In this document: in pieces, positions 1 to 8,102 of the stretch
How the letters are laid out: each line of letters opens with the position of its first letter
Position numbering within the stretch: position 1 is the first letter of the stretch
Notes under the pieces: generated by a model
Databases searched by the model: none
Told to the model about the DNA's origin: nothing
What the model saw: only the letters and a program-made list of their open reading frames with translations
From: Actinomycetota bacterium
GTDB taxonomy: Bacteria; Actinomycetota; CADDZG01; WHSQ01
Reading direction: 5' to 3'
Assembly (NCBI GenBank): GCA_016781115.1
Contig: JADDQX010000007.1
Location: 1-24,400, forward strand
DNA: 24,400 nt
Program-made: the position numbers and the translations under genes

Positions 1-528
1 CACGTCCAACAGCGCGTCCAGATCTGGCTGGACGTCTTCGACCCGAAGTTCATCAGCGACGAGGGCTACCAGCTGGCGCAGTCGCTGTTCGCGCTTGCCA
101 CCGGAGGGTTATTCGGGACGGGACTCGGCCAAGGCCGGCCCGACCTCATCCCGGCGGCGCATACGGACTTCATCTTCTCCGTCATCGGGGAAGAGCTGGG
201 GATGCTCGGCACCGCCGCGATCCTGTTGTGCTTCATGCTGGTGGTCGCACGCGGGCTGCGCATCGCCATGCGATCTCGAGACGACTTCGGCCAGTTGCTG
301 TCCTTGGGACTGACAACGATCTTCGCGATACAAACGATCATCATCCTGGCCGGCGTGACACGGCTCATGCCGTTGACCGGGATCACGCTGCCCTTCATGT
401 CGTACGGAGGATCCAGCCTGCTCTCTAACTTCATCCTCATCGCGATCCTGATCCGGATCTCGCACCAAACCGCGGCTGCGCCCGACCCCGCTATGACGGG
501 CGAGATCCTGATCGGAGGTCGCCGCTGA
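1..528 (+). CDS. rodA: FtsW/RodA/SpoVE family peptidoglycan polymerase, C-terminal part
   Basis: Only the last 175 residues are present; the frame is open from base 1 and ends at TGA 526-528. SEDS-family proteins polymerise glycan strands from lipid II in the cytoplasmic membrane together with a class B penicillin-binding protein. Family hallmarks are visible: the HTDFIFSVIGEELG loop (about residues 53-66 of this fragment) and LPFMSYGGSSLLSN near the end, with several hydrophobic membrane segments between and after them. The stop overlaps the next start by one base (TGATG), and a GGAGGT box inside this gene serves the downstream PBP. Adjacency to a PbpA-type PBP and PASTA kinases matches actinobacterial rodA rather than the ftsW of the dcw cluster. 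That choice of name comes from context; the family assignment is secure. Confidence 0.95.
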   Translation, partial: HVQQRVQIWLDVFDPKFISDEGYQLAQSLFALATGGLFGTGLGQGRPDLIPAAHTDFIFSVIGEELGMLGTAAILLCFMLVVARGLRIAMRSRDDFGQLLSLGLTTIFAIQTIIILAGVTRLMPLTGITLPFMSYGGSSLLSNFILIAILIRISHQTAAAPDPAMTGEILIGGRR

Positions 529-1997
529 TGCAGCGACAGATCCGCAAGGTCGGGATCGGCCTGGTGTTTGCCTTCATGGCGGTGTTCCTGCAGCTCAACT
601 ACGTCCAGATCTTCGCGGCGGAAGAGATCGCGTCCAACAACGCGAACGTCAGGTCGTTGCTCCGCGAGTACTCGATCCGGCGCGGCGACATCATCACCCT
701 CGACGGGACCCGCATCGCGACGAGCGAGCCGACCGGAGAGCGGCTGAAGTACAGACGGACCTATCCGGGTGGCGACCTCTACGGACACATCACCGGCTAC
801 TACTCGCTCCGTTACGGCACATCGCGGATCGAGTCCGCCTACAACGATCAGCTGTTGGGCGACACCGGCGTGATCTCCATGCAGGACATCCAGGACCAGT
901 TCCTAGGATCCGGCGAGGAGGGCGACGACGTCCGTCTGACGATCCACTCGCGGCTACAAGAAGCGGCGCGCGCCGCCCTCGGAGACAACCGGGGTGCTGT
1001 GGTGGCGATGGATCCGCAGTCGGGCGAGGTGCGGGCGCTGTGGAGCAACCCCTCCTATGACCCCTCACCTCTCGCGTCGCACAACGGTAAAGAGGCCGAG
1101 CAGTACTGGGAATCGCTCGACCCGGCATCCCCGACGGGGCCGCTCGTCTCCCGCGCCACCTCGCTCGGTTACGCGCCGGGATCGACCGTCAAAGTCATCA
1201 CGACGGCCGCCGCTCTGGAGACGAAGTACGAGCCGGGTTCGGTCTTCGAAGACCCCTTCGAGCTCGAGCTCCCGCAGACGGACGAGACGCTGACGAACTT
1301 CACCAAGACGGCGTGCGCGGGAGGGCAGATCGATCTGCGCACCGCACTCGAAGTGTCCTGTGACACCACCTTCGCCATCATCGGGATGGAGATCCCCACC
1401 GAGACGCGCCAGATGGCGGAAGCGATGGGATTCAACAAGCCGATCCCGTTCGACATCGGCACCGAGGTCAGTATCTTCCCCGAGGTCGGTGAGGATGCGA
1501 AACCGTTCCAGGCCTACGTCGCGATCGGGCAAGGCGACGTGATCGCCACACCGCTGCAGATGGCGCTTGTAGCCGCCACGGTCGCCAACGGAGGTGAGGT
1601 GCCGCGGCCGCAGCTCGTTCGAGAGGTGATCGACCCCTCCGGCGGCATCGTCGATCGCATCCAGCCCGAGACGCTGGGAACGGCGATGTCTTCGGAGACC
1701 GCGAGAGAGGTCACCGACATGATGGCGGCCGTCGTGCAGGGCGACAGCGGCACGGGACAATCCGCGCAGATACCGGGTGTCACGGTGGCCGGAAAGACAG
1801 GTACCGCTCAGACGGTCCAAGGCGAGAACCCGCACGCGTGGTTCATCGCCTTCGCTCCCGCGGAGGACCCACAGCTGGCTGTGGCGGTGATCGTTGAAAG
1901 CGGTGGCTCCGTCGGCTCCGAGGCGACCGGTGGAGTGGTCGCCGCTCCGATCGCGAAGCAGCTGTTGGAAGCAGATCGCCAGATACGCGGATGGTAG
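528..1997 (+). CDS. pbpA: Class B penicillin-binding protein (PbpA/PBP2-like transpeptidase)
   Basis: 489-residue peptidoglycan transpeptidase that cross-links glycan strands made by the SEDS partner upstream. It has one N-terminal membrane anchor (about residues 9-30), a short dimerisation/pedestal region, and a C-terminal penicillin-binding domain. Active-site motifs are S219-T-V-K222 (nucleophile), S277-C-D279 in the SXN position, and K423-T-G425. The second motif carries Asp where Asn is usual. Length fits actinobacterial PbpA. The ATG overlaps the rodA stop, with GGAGGT at 514-519 as a well-spaced ribosome site. The 3' end overlaps the kinase start by 7 nt, so rodA, pbpA and the kinases look like one translationally coupled operon. 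Its extracellular catalytic domain sits in the same compartment as the kinase PASTA sensors. Confidence 0.95.
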   Translation: MQRQIRKVGIGLVFAFMAVFLQLNYVQIFAAEEIASNNANVRSLLREYSIRRGDIITLDGTRIATSEPTGERLKYRRTYPGGDLYGHITGYYSLRYGTSRIESAYNDQLLGDTGVISMQDIQDQFLGSGEEGDDVRLTIHSRLQEAARAALGDNRGAVVAMDPQSGEVRALWSNPSYDPSPLASHNGKEAEQYWESLDPASPTGPLVSRATSLGYAPGSTVKVITTAAALETKYEPGSVFEDPFELELPQTDETLTNFTKTACAGGQIDLRTALEVSCDTTFAIIGMEIPTETRQMAEAMGFNKPIPFDIGTEVSIFPEVGEDAKPFQAYVAIGQGDVIATPLQMALVAATVANGGEVPRPQLVREVIDPSGGIVDRIQPETLGTAMSSETAREVTDMMAAVVQGDSGTGQSAQIPGVTVAGKTGTAQTVQGENPHAWFIAFAPAEDPQLAVAVIVESGGSVGSEATGGVVAAPIAKQLLEADRQIRGW

Positions 1998-3415
1998 CCG
2001 GCACCCTTCTTTCGGACCGGTACCGCGTCGAGGAGCGTCTGGCCGGGGGCGGCATGGGCAGCGTGTATGCGGCGATCGACGAGAGGCTGGGACGGCGCGT
2101 TGCCGTAAAGGTGCTGAAAGAAGGCCTGGCGGACGATCCCAGATTCGTCGAGCGCTTCCGGCGCGAGGCGCGAGCGGCCGGTGCTCTGTCACATCCGAAC
2201 GTCGCCGGGGTCTATGACTTCGCGGAAGACGCGGGGCGCCACTACATGGTGATGGAGCTGGCCCAGGGGCGAGACCTTTCCTGGGTCCTGCGCGAGGAAG
2301 GGCCGCTGTCTCCAGAGCGCTCTGCTCGCGTCGGAGCTCAGATCGCGCGAGCCCTCGCCCACGCTCATGCGGCGGGGGTTGTTCACCGCGACATCAAGCC
2401 GGCGAACGTCATCGTGGGCGAGAGCGATCGCGTAAAGGTGACGGACTTCGGCATCGCACGAGCGGTCGGGGACTCTTCCCTGACGGCCACGGGGTCGATG
2501 CTCGGCACCGCGCACTACATCTCCCCGGAGCAAGCATCGGGCAGCGAAGTTGGCCCGCGCTCGGACATCTACTCGCTGGGGATAGTCGTTTACGAGATGC
2601 TGACCGGGACCCTTCCTTACACCGGTGACTCAGCGATCGCGGTCGCGATGCGTCACGTGGCGGAAGAGGTGCCTGCCCCGAGCGCGCTGAACCCGCAGGT
2701 GCCGAGCTCCCTCGACGCCTTCGTCGCACGCGCCACGGCGAAGAACTCGCAGGACCGCTTCGCGGACGCCGATGCGATGGCGACGGCACTCGAAGAGGCC
2801 TTGGGATCGACGGCTGAAGGCGCGACGGCGGTGATGGGTGCCGGCGTCATCGCTCCCACGGCGGCGATGGGTGGGCCCGGTGCAACGCAGGAGATGAGCC
2901 AGACGGTGTGGCCCATCCCAGGCGAGAGATGGGACCCGCAGCGGCTCGGCCGCCGTGTCGTCTTCTTCTTCGCCGCGCTCGCGGCGATCGCGCTGCTGCT
3001 GCTGTTGCTGCGGCTGGACAACGACGGCGAACAAACCGCGGCGACCCTGGATCCTCAAGAGCAACAAGAGCCGGCCGTGGAAGAAGAGCCGGTCGTGGAG
3101 GAGCCAGAGGAAAACGCCGGAAGCTACGTCGTGTCCGAGGACGTCATAGGCGCCGACTATCGCGAGGTCGAGGAGCTGTTCGAAGAAGCGGGCCTCGACG
3201 TAACGAAGGAAGACGTCGACAACGGGGACTTCCCGAAGGACGCCGTGGTGGCGACCGAACCGCCGCCGGGGACGGAGCTACAGGTGGGCGACGCCATTAC
3301 CCTCTTCGTCAGCACGGGCGAGAGCGTCGAAGAAGACGAGGACGAGGAAGAAGACGAAGAGGAGGGCCCGCCCGAACATGCCAAGGGCAAGGGGCCGAAG
3401 GACAAGGACGACTAG
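1991..3415 (+). CDS. Membrane Ser/Thr protein kinase with a single PASTA domain (PknA position)
   Basis: 474-residue eukaryotic-like (Hanks) kinase. The kinase domain covers about residues 11-275: glycine loop GGGMGS (19-24), catalytic Lys40 in VAVKVL, HRDIKPAN with Asp134, DFG 152-154, and an activation loop with several Thr/Ser before the SPEQA motif. A membrane segment lies at about 323-343, followed by an acidic spacer, one PASTA-like domain (about 375-440) and a strongly acidic tail of Glu/Asp runs that ends in a short Lys-rich stretch. It occupies the place of mycobacterial pknA, which lacks a PASTA domain, so the extracellular part is a difference. It starts inside the pbpA 3' end and abuts the next kinase start directly. 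It probably phosphorylates division and cell-wall proteins; substrates cannot be read from the sequence. Confidence 0.93.
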   Translation: MVAGTLLSDRYRVEERLAGGGMGSVYAAIDERLGRRVAVKVLKEGLADDPRFVERFRREARAAGALSHPNVAGVYDFAEDAGRHYMVMELAQGRDLSWVLREEGPLSPERSARVGAQIARALAHAHAAGVVHRDIKPANVIVGESDRVKVTDFGIARAVGDSSLTATGSMLGTAHYISPEQASGSEVGPRSDIYSLGIVVYEMLTGTLPYTGDSAIAVAMRHVAEEVPAPSALNPQVPSSLDAFVARATAKNSQDRFADADAMATALEEALGSTAEGATAVMGAGVIAPTAAMGGPGATQEMSQTVWPIPGERWDPQRLGRRVVFFFAALAAIALLLLLLRLDNDGEQTAATLDPQEQQEPAVEEEPVVEEPEENAGSYVVSEDVIGADYREVEELFEEAGLDVTKEDVDNGDFPKDAVVATEPPPGTELQVGDAITLFVSTGESVEEDEDEEEDEEEGPPEHAKGKGPKDKDD

Positions 3416-5335
3416 GTGACTGCAGAGGCCAAGACGTACGGCGACCGCTACGAGGTGATCGAGCGCGTCGGCGTGGGCGGGATGGCCGAGGTGTACCGGG
3501 CGCGCGACGGCTTGCTGGGCCGCGAGGTGGCCGTGAAGGTCTTGAGCGACCGGCTCTCGACCGACAGCTCTTTCGTCGAACGATTCCGACGCGAGGCGCA
3601 GGCGGCAGCGAACCTCAGTCATCCGAACATCGTGTCTCTCTACGACTACGGATCGGACGAGGCCGGCAACTTCATCGTGATGGAACTGATCGACGGCCGC
3701 GGGCTCGAGGCCGTGATAGCTGCGGAGGCGCCGCTGCTACCGGAACGTGCCGCGGAGATCGCGTCCGACGTCGCGAGGGCACTGGAACGAGCTCACAACA
3801 CGGGCCTCGTGCACCGGGACGTCAAGCCCAGCAACATCATGATCACGTCCTACGGCCAGACCAAAGTCACGGACTTCGGGATCGCTCGGGCCCTAGGCGA
3901 CGGCGAACAGACGATGACGCAAACGGGCATGGTGATCGGAACCGCGTCCTACCTCGCTCCCGAGCAAGCGCAGGGGAATCCCGTGGACGTGCGCTCGGAC
4001 GTGTACGCGCTGGGCTGCGTGCTCTACGAGATGCTGACCGGGCGGCCCCCCTTCACGGGAGACACCCCGCTCTCGATCGCATACAAGCACGTCCGAGAGG
4101 ACCCACAGAAGCCATCGGAGCTCAATCCCGATGTGTCCGAAGCGCTTGACGCGATCGTGATGAAAGCGCTCGCGAAGAACCCCGACAACAGGTACCAGAC
4201 CGCGCGGGAGATGCGAGAGGACCTGCAGCGGTTCATCGTGGGCCACCCCGTGCAGGCGACTCCTCTGCTCGCGGCCGCCACCACGGTGGCCGCAGCAGCC
4301 AGCGGCACGCAGGTGATGCAGCGTCAGGAAGAGGAGTGGATAGACGACCCGGAAGCCGACGACAAGAAGCGGCCGGCGATCTACGTAGCCGCGGCCCTGT
4401 TGATCCTGGGTGTCTTCGCGCTCCTCGCCTACCTGCTGGCGAACAACCTGCTTGGCACCGACGACGAGGCGATCGCGCAGATCCGTGTTCCCGACGTGGT
4501 GAACGAAGACGAAGACACGGCGCGCGGCATCCTCGAAGACAAGGGGTTCGAGGTCGACGTCATGCAAGCGGCGAGCAACAAGCCGAAGGGCATCGTGATC
4601 GAGCAGGACCCCGAGGCGGGCGAGCGGATCGACGAGGGCGGCCTGGTCACGCTGACGGTGTCGAAGGGGCCGCGCCAGACGGAGGTCCCTGAAGTCATAG
4701 GACTGACGCAAGACGAGGCGGAGGCCGAGATCACCGCCGCGAAGCTGACCGTCGGGGAGATCAGCACCGAGTCGAGCGACGAGTTCGAAGCGGGCACCGT
4801 GATCTCGCAGTCGCCGGAGCCGGGTGAAGAGGTGGACGTGCGGAGCGAGGTGGACCTCGTCATCTCCGCGGGCCCCGAGGCCGTGGCCGTTCCGTCCGTC
4901 ATCGGCCAGAGTGAAGACACGGCGATCGCGGAGATCGAGGCGGCGGGCCTCGTTGCCGACGTGCTGACCGCATCTAGCGAGGAGCCGGAGGGGACCGTGA
5001 TCGCGCAAGATCCCGAGGCCGGGGCTGAAGCCCAGCCCGGAGAGGTCGTCACCATCACCGTGTCCGAGGGGGTCGAGGAACGCGAGATGCCGGACGTGAC
5101 GGGACAGGACGCCGACGAAGCCGAAGCCTTCCTGGAGGCCGACTTCGGTCTCGTCGTGTCGCAGGTCGAACAAGCTTGCGCCAGCGCGACCCCGCCCGGA
5201 GCGGTATGCGATCAGGATCCGGCGCCGGGAACGCCCGTGGCGGAGGGCGACCAGGCGACGCTGTTCGTACAGCCGGCCGACGCCTCCCTGCCGGGGACGT
5301 TCGCCTCCCTGCTGGCGCTGTTGTTCAACCTCTAG
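3416..5335 (+). CDS. pknB: PASTA-domain Ser/Thr protein kinase (PknB-like)
   Basis: 639-residue kinase starting at GTG immediately after the preceding TAG, so it is coupled. Kinase domain: glycine loop GVGGMAEV (19-26), Lys41, HRDVKPSN with Asp135, DFG 153-155, and a TMTQTG activation segment containing the Thr residues usually autophosphorylated in PknB. There is a single membrane helix at about 323-346, then four extracellular PASTA repeats (about 358-421, 423-489, 490-555, 556-623), the arrangement known from mycobacterial PknB, which senses muropeptides or lipid II. Two oddities appear: the fourth PASTA contains a Cys pair (QACASATPPGAVC), and the protein ends in a hydrophobic 16-residue tail after that repeat. 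It is the last gene of the envelope operon. A promoter for the next gene seems to lie within its final codons and stop region. Confidence 0.96.
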   Translation: MTAEAKTYGDRYEVIERVGVGGMAEVYRARDGLLGREVAVKVLSDRLSTDSSFVERFRREAQAAANLSHPNIVSLYDYGSDEAGNFIVMELIDGRGLEAVIAAEAPLLPERAAEIASDVARALERAHNTGLVHRDVKPSNIMITSYGQTKVTDFGIARALGDGEQTMTQTGMVIGTASYLAPEQAQGNPVDVRSDVYALGCVLYEMLTGRPPFTGDTPLSIAYKHVREDPQKPSELNPDVSEALDAIVMKALAKNPDNRYQTAREMREDLQRFIVGHPVQATPLLAAATTVAAAASGTQVMQRQEEEWIDDPEADDKKRPAIYVAAALLILGVFALLAYLLANNLLGTDDEAIAQIRVPDVVNEDEDTARGILEDKGFEVDVMQAASNKPKGIVIEQDPEAGERIDEGGLVTLTVSKGPRQTEVPEVIGLTQDEAEAEITAAKLTVGEISTESSDEFEAGTVISQSPEPGEEVDVRSEVDLVISAGPEAVAVPSVIGQSEDTAIAEIEAAGLVADVLTASSEEPEGTVIAQDPEAGAEAQPGEVVTITVSEGVEEREMPDVTGQDADEAEAFLEADFGLVVSQVEQACASATPPGAVCDQDPAPGTPVAEGDQATLFVQPADASLPGTFASLLALLFNL

Positions 5336-5353
5336 CCGCGACGCGACTAGTCT
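5324..5353 (+). promoter_or_regulatory. Promoter of the BNR-protein gene (leaderless type)
   Basis: A TAGTCT -10 box (5348-5353) lies 8 nt before the ATG at 5361, leaving no room for a ribosome-binding site. TTCAAC at 5324-5329 is a possible weak -35 with 18-nt spacing, inside the end of pknB. The same geometry recurs at six other genes in this window. Confidence 0.5.
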
Positions 5354-5360
5354 CTGGCGC

Positions 5361-6776
5361 ATGGGGATGGTGCGGCGGGCTCTACCGGTGGCGTTGTTGG
5401 TATCCCTGCTGGGCGCGTCGTCGCTGTCGCCGTCCGGCGCGACCGCCGCGGATGTCACGTTCGCGCCGCCGGTGCGCGTCTCCGCCAACGACGATCAGAG
5501 CGCAGCGGAACCGTCGATCCGCGGGTCGCGCGACGGCACGCTCTACATCTCTGCTCCCACCGGGCTCGGCGGGGCTCGCATCCAGGAGAAGGGTCGTGGT
5601 GGCGACCTCATCTGGCGTTCGGAAGACGACGGCAAGACGTGGCAGTTCCTCGGCAATTACGATCCCGCGCAAGGCGGCGGAGACTCCGACATCGCACCCG
5701 ACCGCAACGGCGTTCTGTGGGCCTCGGGACTGACGCTCGCGAACACGACGGTGGGGATCTCGACCGATCGCGGTGAGACCTTCCGGAACAACGCCGTGGG
5801 CTCCCTCGAGACGGTCGTGGACCGGCAATGGATCGAGACGTACCGCGGGGAGCCGTTCGCGTTTCTGACCACAGGGCAGATCACCGACCGGCGCATCATC
5901 CTGAGCCGGATCGAACGAAGCGCGGCCGACTATCCCGTCGTGTCCAAGACGGTGACGGTGTCGGGTGAGCAGGAGGAGTACCAGTGGCCGGGGGAGATCG
6001 CTGTGGATGAAGGCGATGGCCTGGTCTACGTCACCTACAACACCATCGGTGAGCCGGAGCGCAACGACAAGATCGTGGTGACGCGCTCCGACCTCGAGCT
6101 CAACAACAACAAGCGCTTCACCGTCACCACCACGAAAGGCGACAGCTTCGACTCCTTCACCGCCATCGACGTCGACCAGGCGGGCAACGTCTACGTCGTG
6201 TGGACGGAGCGACGGCCGCTGGGTCCCAAGGCGAGGTTCGGCAAGACGAACTCCTACCTGTCCGTGAGCAAGGACAAGGGACAGAGCTGGTCGACCCCGG
6301 TGAAGCTGAACACTCGGATGCGCACGACGACCTTCCCGTGGATCGTCGCGGGCTCGAAGGGACGGGTCGCGGTTGCGTACTACGGCATCCGCCAGCGCGG
6401 ACCGAGCCCCGAGAACGTCTTCCACGACACCCGCAAGGTTCTGCCCAAGTGGAAGGTGTTCGTTGCTTACTCGCTGAACGCGCACCGCGTGGATCCGACG
6501 TTCCGAAACGTGCGGGCTGTTCCGAACTTCATCCACGAGGGGAACGTCTGCACGTCCGGCACGGGGTGTGATCCCGGGACCCGCGATCTGCTCGACTTCT
6601 TCCAGATCGATCTCGACGCATGCGGAAAGATGATCATCACCTACACCGACAACTCGACGGACGTGGTCGAGAAGGACGGTGCGCGGCCGACGAACAATCC
6701 GGAGTACGTGTCCTTCGTTCGTCAGGCGGGGGGGCCTAGCTTCTACAGCCAGCCCCTGAACCCCGAGGTCTGCTGA
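5361..6776 (+). CDS. Exported Asp-box (BNR/sialidase-like) beta-propeller protein
   Basis: 471 residues. An N-terminal signal peptide (basic MGMVRR, hydrophobic core, Ala-rich end near residue 30) directs export. Asp-box motifs typical of sialidase-fold propellers are visible: SEDDGKTW (87-94), STDRGETF (134-141) and a later SKDKGQSW, spaced as in six-bladed BNR proteins. Asp-boxes are structural turns and do not prove glycosidase activity; I did not find a convincing sialidase catalytic set, so substrate and reaction stay open. The C-terminal part has paired Cys (CTSGTGC) that could form a disulfide outside the cell. ATG 5361 is chosen over ATG 5367 because it sits 8 nt after a -10 box. The following lipoprotein gene overlaps its stop, so the two are probably co-expressed. 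Confidence 0.85.
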   Translation: MGMVRRALPVALLVSLLGASSLSPSGATAADVTFAPPVRVSANDDQSAAEPSIRGSRDGTLYISAPTGLGGARIQEKGRGGDLIWRSEDDGKTWQFLGNYDPAQGGGDSDIAPDRNGVLWASGLTLANTTVGISTDRGETFRNNAVGSLETVVDRQWIETYRGEPFAFLTTGQITDRRIILSRIERSAADYPVVSKTVTVSGEQEEYQWPGEIAVDEGDGLVYVTYNTIGEPERNDKIVVTRSDLELNNNKRFTVTTTKGDSFDSFTAIDVDQAGNVYVVWTERRPLGPKARFGKTNSYLSVSKDKGQSWSTPVKLNTRMRTTTFPWIVAGSKGRVAVAYYGIRQRGPSPENVFHDTRKVLPKWKVFVAYSLNAHRVDPTFRNVRAVPNFIHEGNVCTSGTGCDPGTRDLLDFFQIDLDACGKMIITYTDNSTDVVEKDGARPTNNPEYVSFVRQAGGPSFYSQPLNPEVC

Positions 6777-7519
6777 GACGCCTCGTCGGAGCAGCTTTGC
6801 TGCTCGCGTCTTGCACCCCCACGTCGGCTCCTGCGCCGGAAGCACCGCTTCCACCCACCCAGAGCTTCGTCGCGATCTACCACTACGACGGCCGTGCCCT
6901 CGCCGCCCGGTACACGCCGCTGCCACCAGGTGAGCCGGCGCGCGAGCTCATCGGACTATTGCTCCAAGGACCCGCCGAGACGGGCCTTCGCTCCGCTATA
7001 CCCGCAGGGACCGAGTCCCCGTCACAGGCTGAGGCCGGCGTGGGGTTGGTGCTCGAGATGAGCGACGGGTTCTGGTCGGGTGGAGCTGCGGCCATACGAA
7101 GGCGGGCGGGGCAGGTGGTCTTCACCATGGCGAACCTCGAAGAAGGCAAGCAGGTGACGCTGTTGAAGGGGCTGGTGCCGGGGGAGGTCCGCGACAACAA
7201 CGGAGACGTCCTTCGGCAACCACTGCGTCGGGACGACTTCAGAGACCTGCGTCCGTGGATCCAGGTGATCCAACCGGTCGCGGGCGCGATCGTCGGGGCG
7301 ACCGTCCCCGTGCGCGTGCTCAGCCGCGGTGGAACCGACCTCGTCGTCTCGGTCATCGATAGCTCGCGAGCGACGCTCCTCACGCGGAGCATCCCCCCCG
7401 ACGGTGCGAGCATCGGACCGATCCCGCCGGACGCGTCGGACGAGCTCACCATCAACATCAGCAGCCGTATCGCAGGCGGTGCGCGCGAGGTCGAGGTGCC
7501 GGTGAGGTTCGGGCCCTGA
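6773..7519 (+). CDS. Lipoprotein with GerMN-like and Gmad2-like domains, probable CTG start
   Basis: The frame gives LRRLVGAALLLASC followed by a Pro/Ala-rich linker: a complete lipoprotein signal with lipobox LASC, cleaved before Cys and lipid-anchored outside the membrane. No ATG or GTG exists between the in-frame TAG at 6737 and the lipobox; the TTG at 6797 would leave only four residues before Cys. CTG at 6773 overlaps the preceding TGA (CTGA), with GAGG at 6765-6768, and is the most sensible start, giving 248 residues. The next ~100 residues resemble the GerMN fold (AIYHYDGRALAARY ... LLLQGPAETGLRSAIPAGT), and the C-terminal ~95 resemble a Gmad2 immunoglobulin-like domain (IQVIQPVAGAIVGATVPVRV). 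GerMN proteins occur in non-sporulating actinobacteria as envelope lipoproteins. The exact role is unknown. Confidence 0.8.
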   Translation: MRRLVGAALLLASCTPTSAPAPEAPLPPTQSFVAIYHYDGRALAARYTPLPPGEPARELIGLLLQGPAETGLRSAIPAGTESPSQAEAGVGLVLEMSDGFWSGGAAAIRRRAGQVVFTMANLEEGKQVTLLKGLVPGEVRDNNGDVLRQPLRRDDFRDLRPWIQVIQPVAGAIVGATVPVRVLSRGGTDLVVSVIDSSRATLLTRSIPPDGASIGPIPPDASDELTINISSRIAGGAREVEVPVRFGP

Positions 7520-7523
7520 CGAG

Positions 7524-8102
7524 CTAGCGCGCCTGCACACCCTCCAGGAAGTTGCGCAACATCGTCGGTCCCTCTGTACTCAAGACCGACTCGGGGTGGA
7601 ACTGCACCCCCTCGACCGGAACCTCCCGGTGACGCACGCCCATCACGACTCCATCCTCGCTGCGGGAGGTCACCTCGAGCACCTGCGGGAACCCGTCCGT
7701 GTCGATAGCGAGAGAGTGATAGCGCGTGGCGGTGAAAGGCGACGGAAGACCCGCGTACAGCGTGCGGCCGTCATGCGCAACCTGCGATGTCTTCCCGTGA
7801 ACAGGCCCGACCTCAGCGCGATCGACCCGGCCTCCGAAGGCGCGCCCGATGCATTGATGTCCGAGACAAACGCCGAGCACCGGAACCCGTCCTGCGAAAG
7901 CCTTGACCGCCTCGATCGACACGCCGGCGGCGTCGGGCGAACCGGGCCCTGGAGAGATCACGACCGCATCCGGCTGCACGTCTTCCAACTCGCGCACGCT
8001 CGCGTCGTTCCGGATCACGATGGGTTCGGCCCCCAGCGCGCCGAACGCCTGCGCGAGGTTGAAAACGAAGGAATCGTAGTTATCGACCAGCAGCAGACGC
8101 AC
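7524..8102 (-). CDS. trpG: Class I glutamine amidotransferase, anthranilate/aminodeoxychorismate synthase component II
   Basis: 192 residues, matching the normal TrpG/PabA length. It supplies ammonia from glutamine to chorismate-using synthases for tryptophan or folate. Start motif LLLVDNYDSFVFN, oxyanion region SPGPGSP, nucleophile Cys79 in GVCLGHQ, and the His169/Glu171 pair in FHPES complete the triad. GTG at 8100-8102 is chosen because GGAGG lies 4 nt upstream and the DNYDSF motif then begins at residue 7; a longer TTG start seven codons earlier is less likely. The gene overlaps the 3' end of the upstream membrane-protein gene by 23 nt. No chorismate-binding component I gene is in the window, so TrpG versus PabA cannot be settled. 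In mycobacteria trpG likewise neighbours pknB and crgA. Confidence 0.94.
   Translation of the reverse strand: MRLLLVDNYDSFVFNLAQAFGALGAEPIVIRNDASVRELEDVQPDAVVISPGPGSPDAAGVSIEAVKAFAGRVPVLGVCLGHQCIGRAFGGRVDRAEVGPVHGKTSQVAHDGRTLYAGLPSPFTATRYHSLAIDTDGFPQVLEVTSRSEDGVVMGVRHREVPVEGVQFHPESVLSTEGPTMLRNFLEGVQAR

Noticed and set aside
3893..5488. 531-codon open frame on the minus strand opposite the PASTA kinase
   Set aside because: It is a high-GC shadow frame: the plus strand has all kinase and PASTA motifs, and the antisense product is Arg/His/Gly-rich with no domain.
5361..6776. True sialidase assignment
   Set aside because: Asp-boxes are present but the full catalytic residue set was not found, so only the fold is claimed.
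5382..6926. 514-codon open frame on the minus strand opposite the BNR gene
   Set aside because: Low-complexity Arg/Val/Asp product with no motif; the plus strand has a signal peptide and Asp-boxes.
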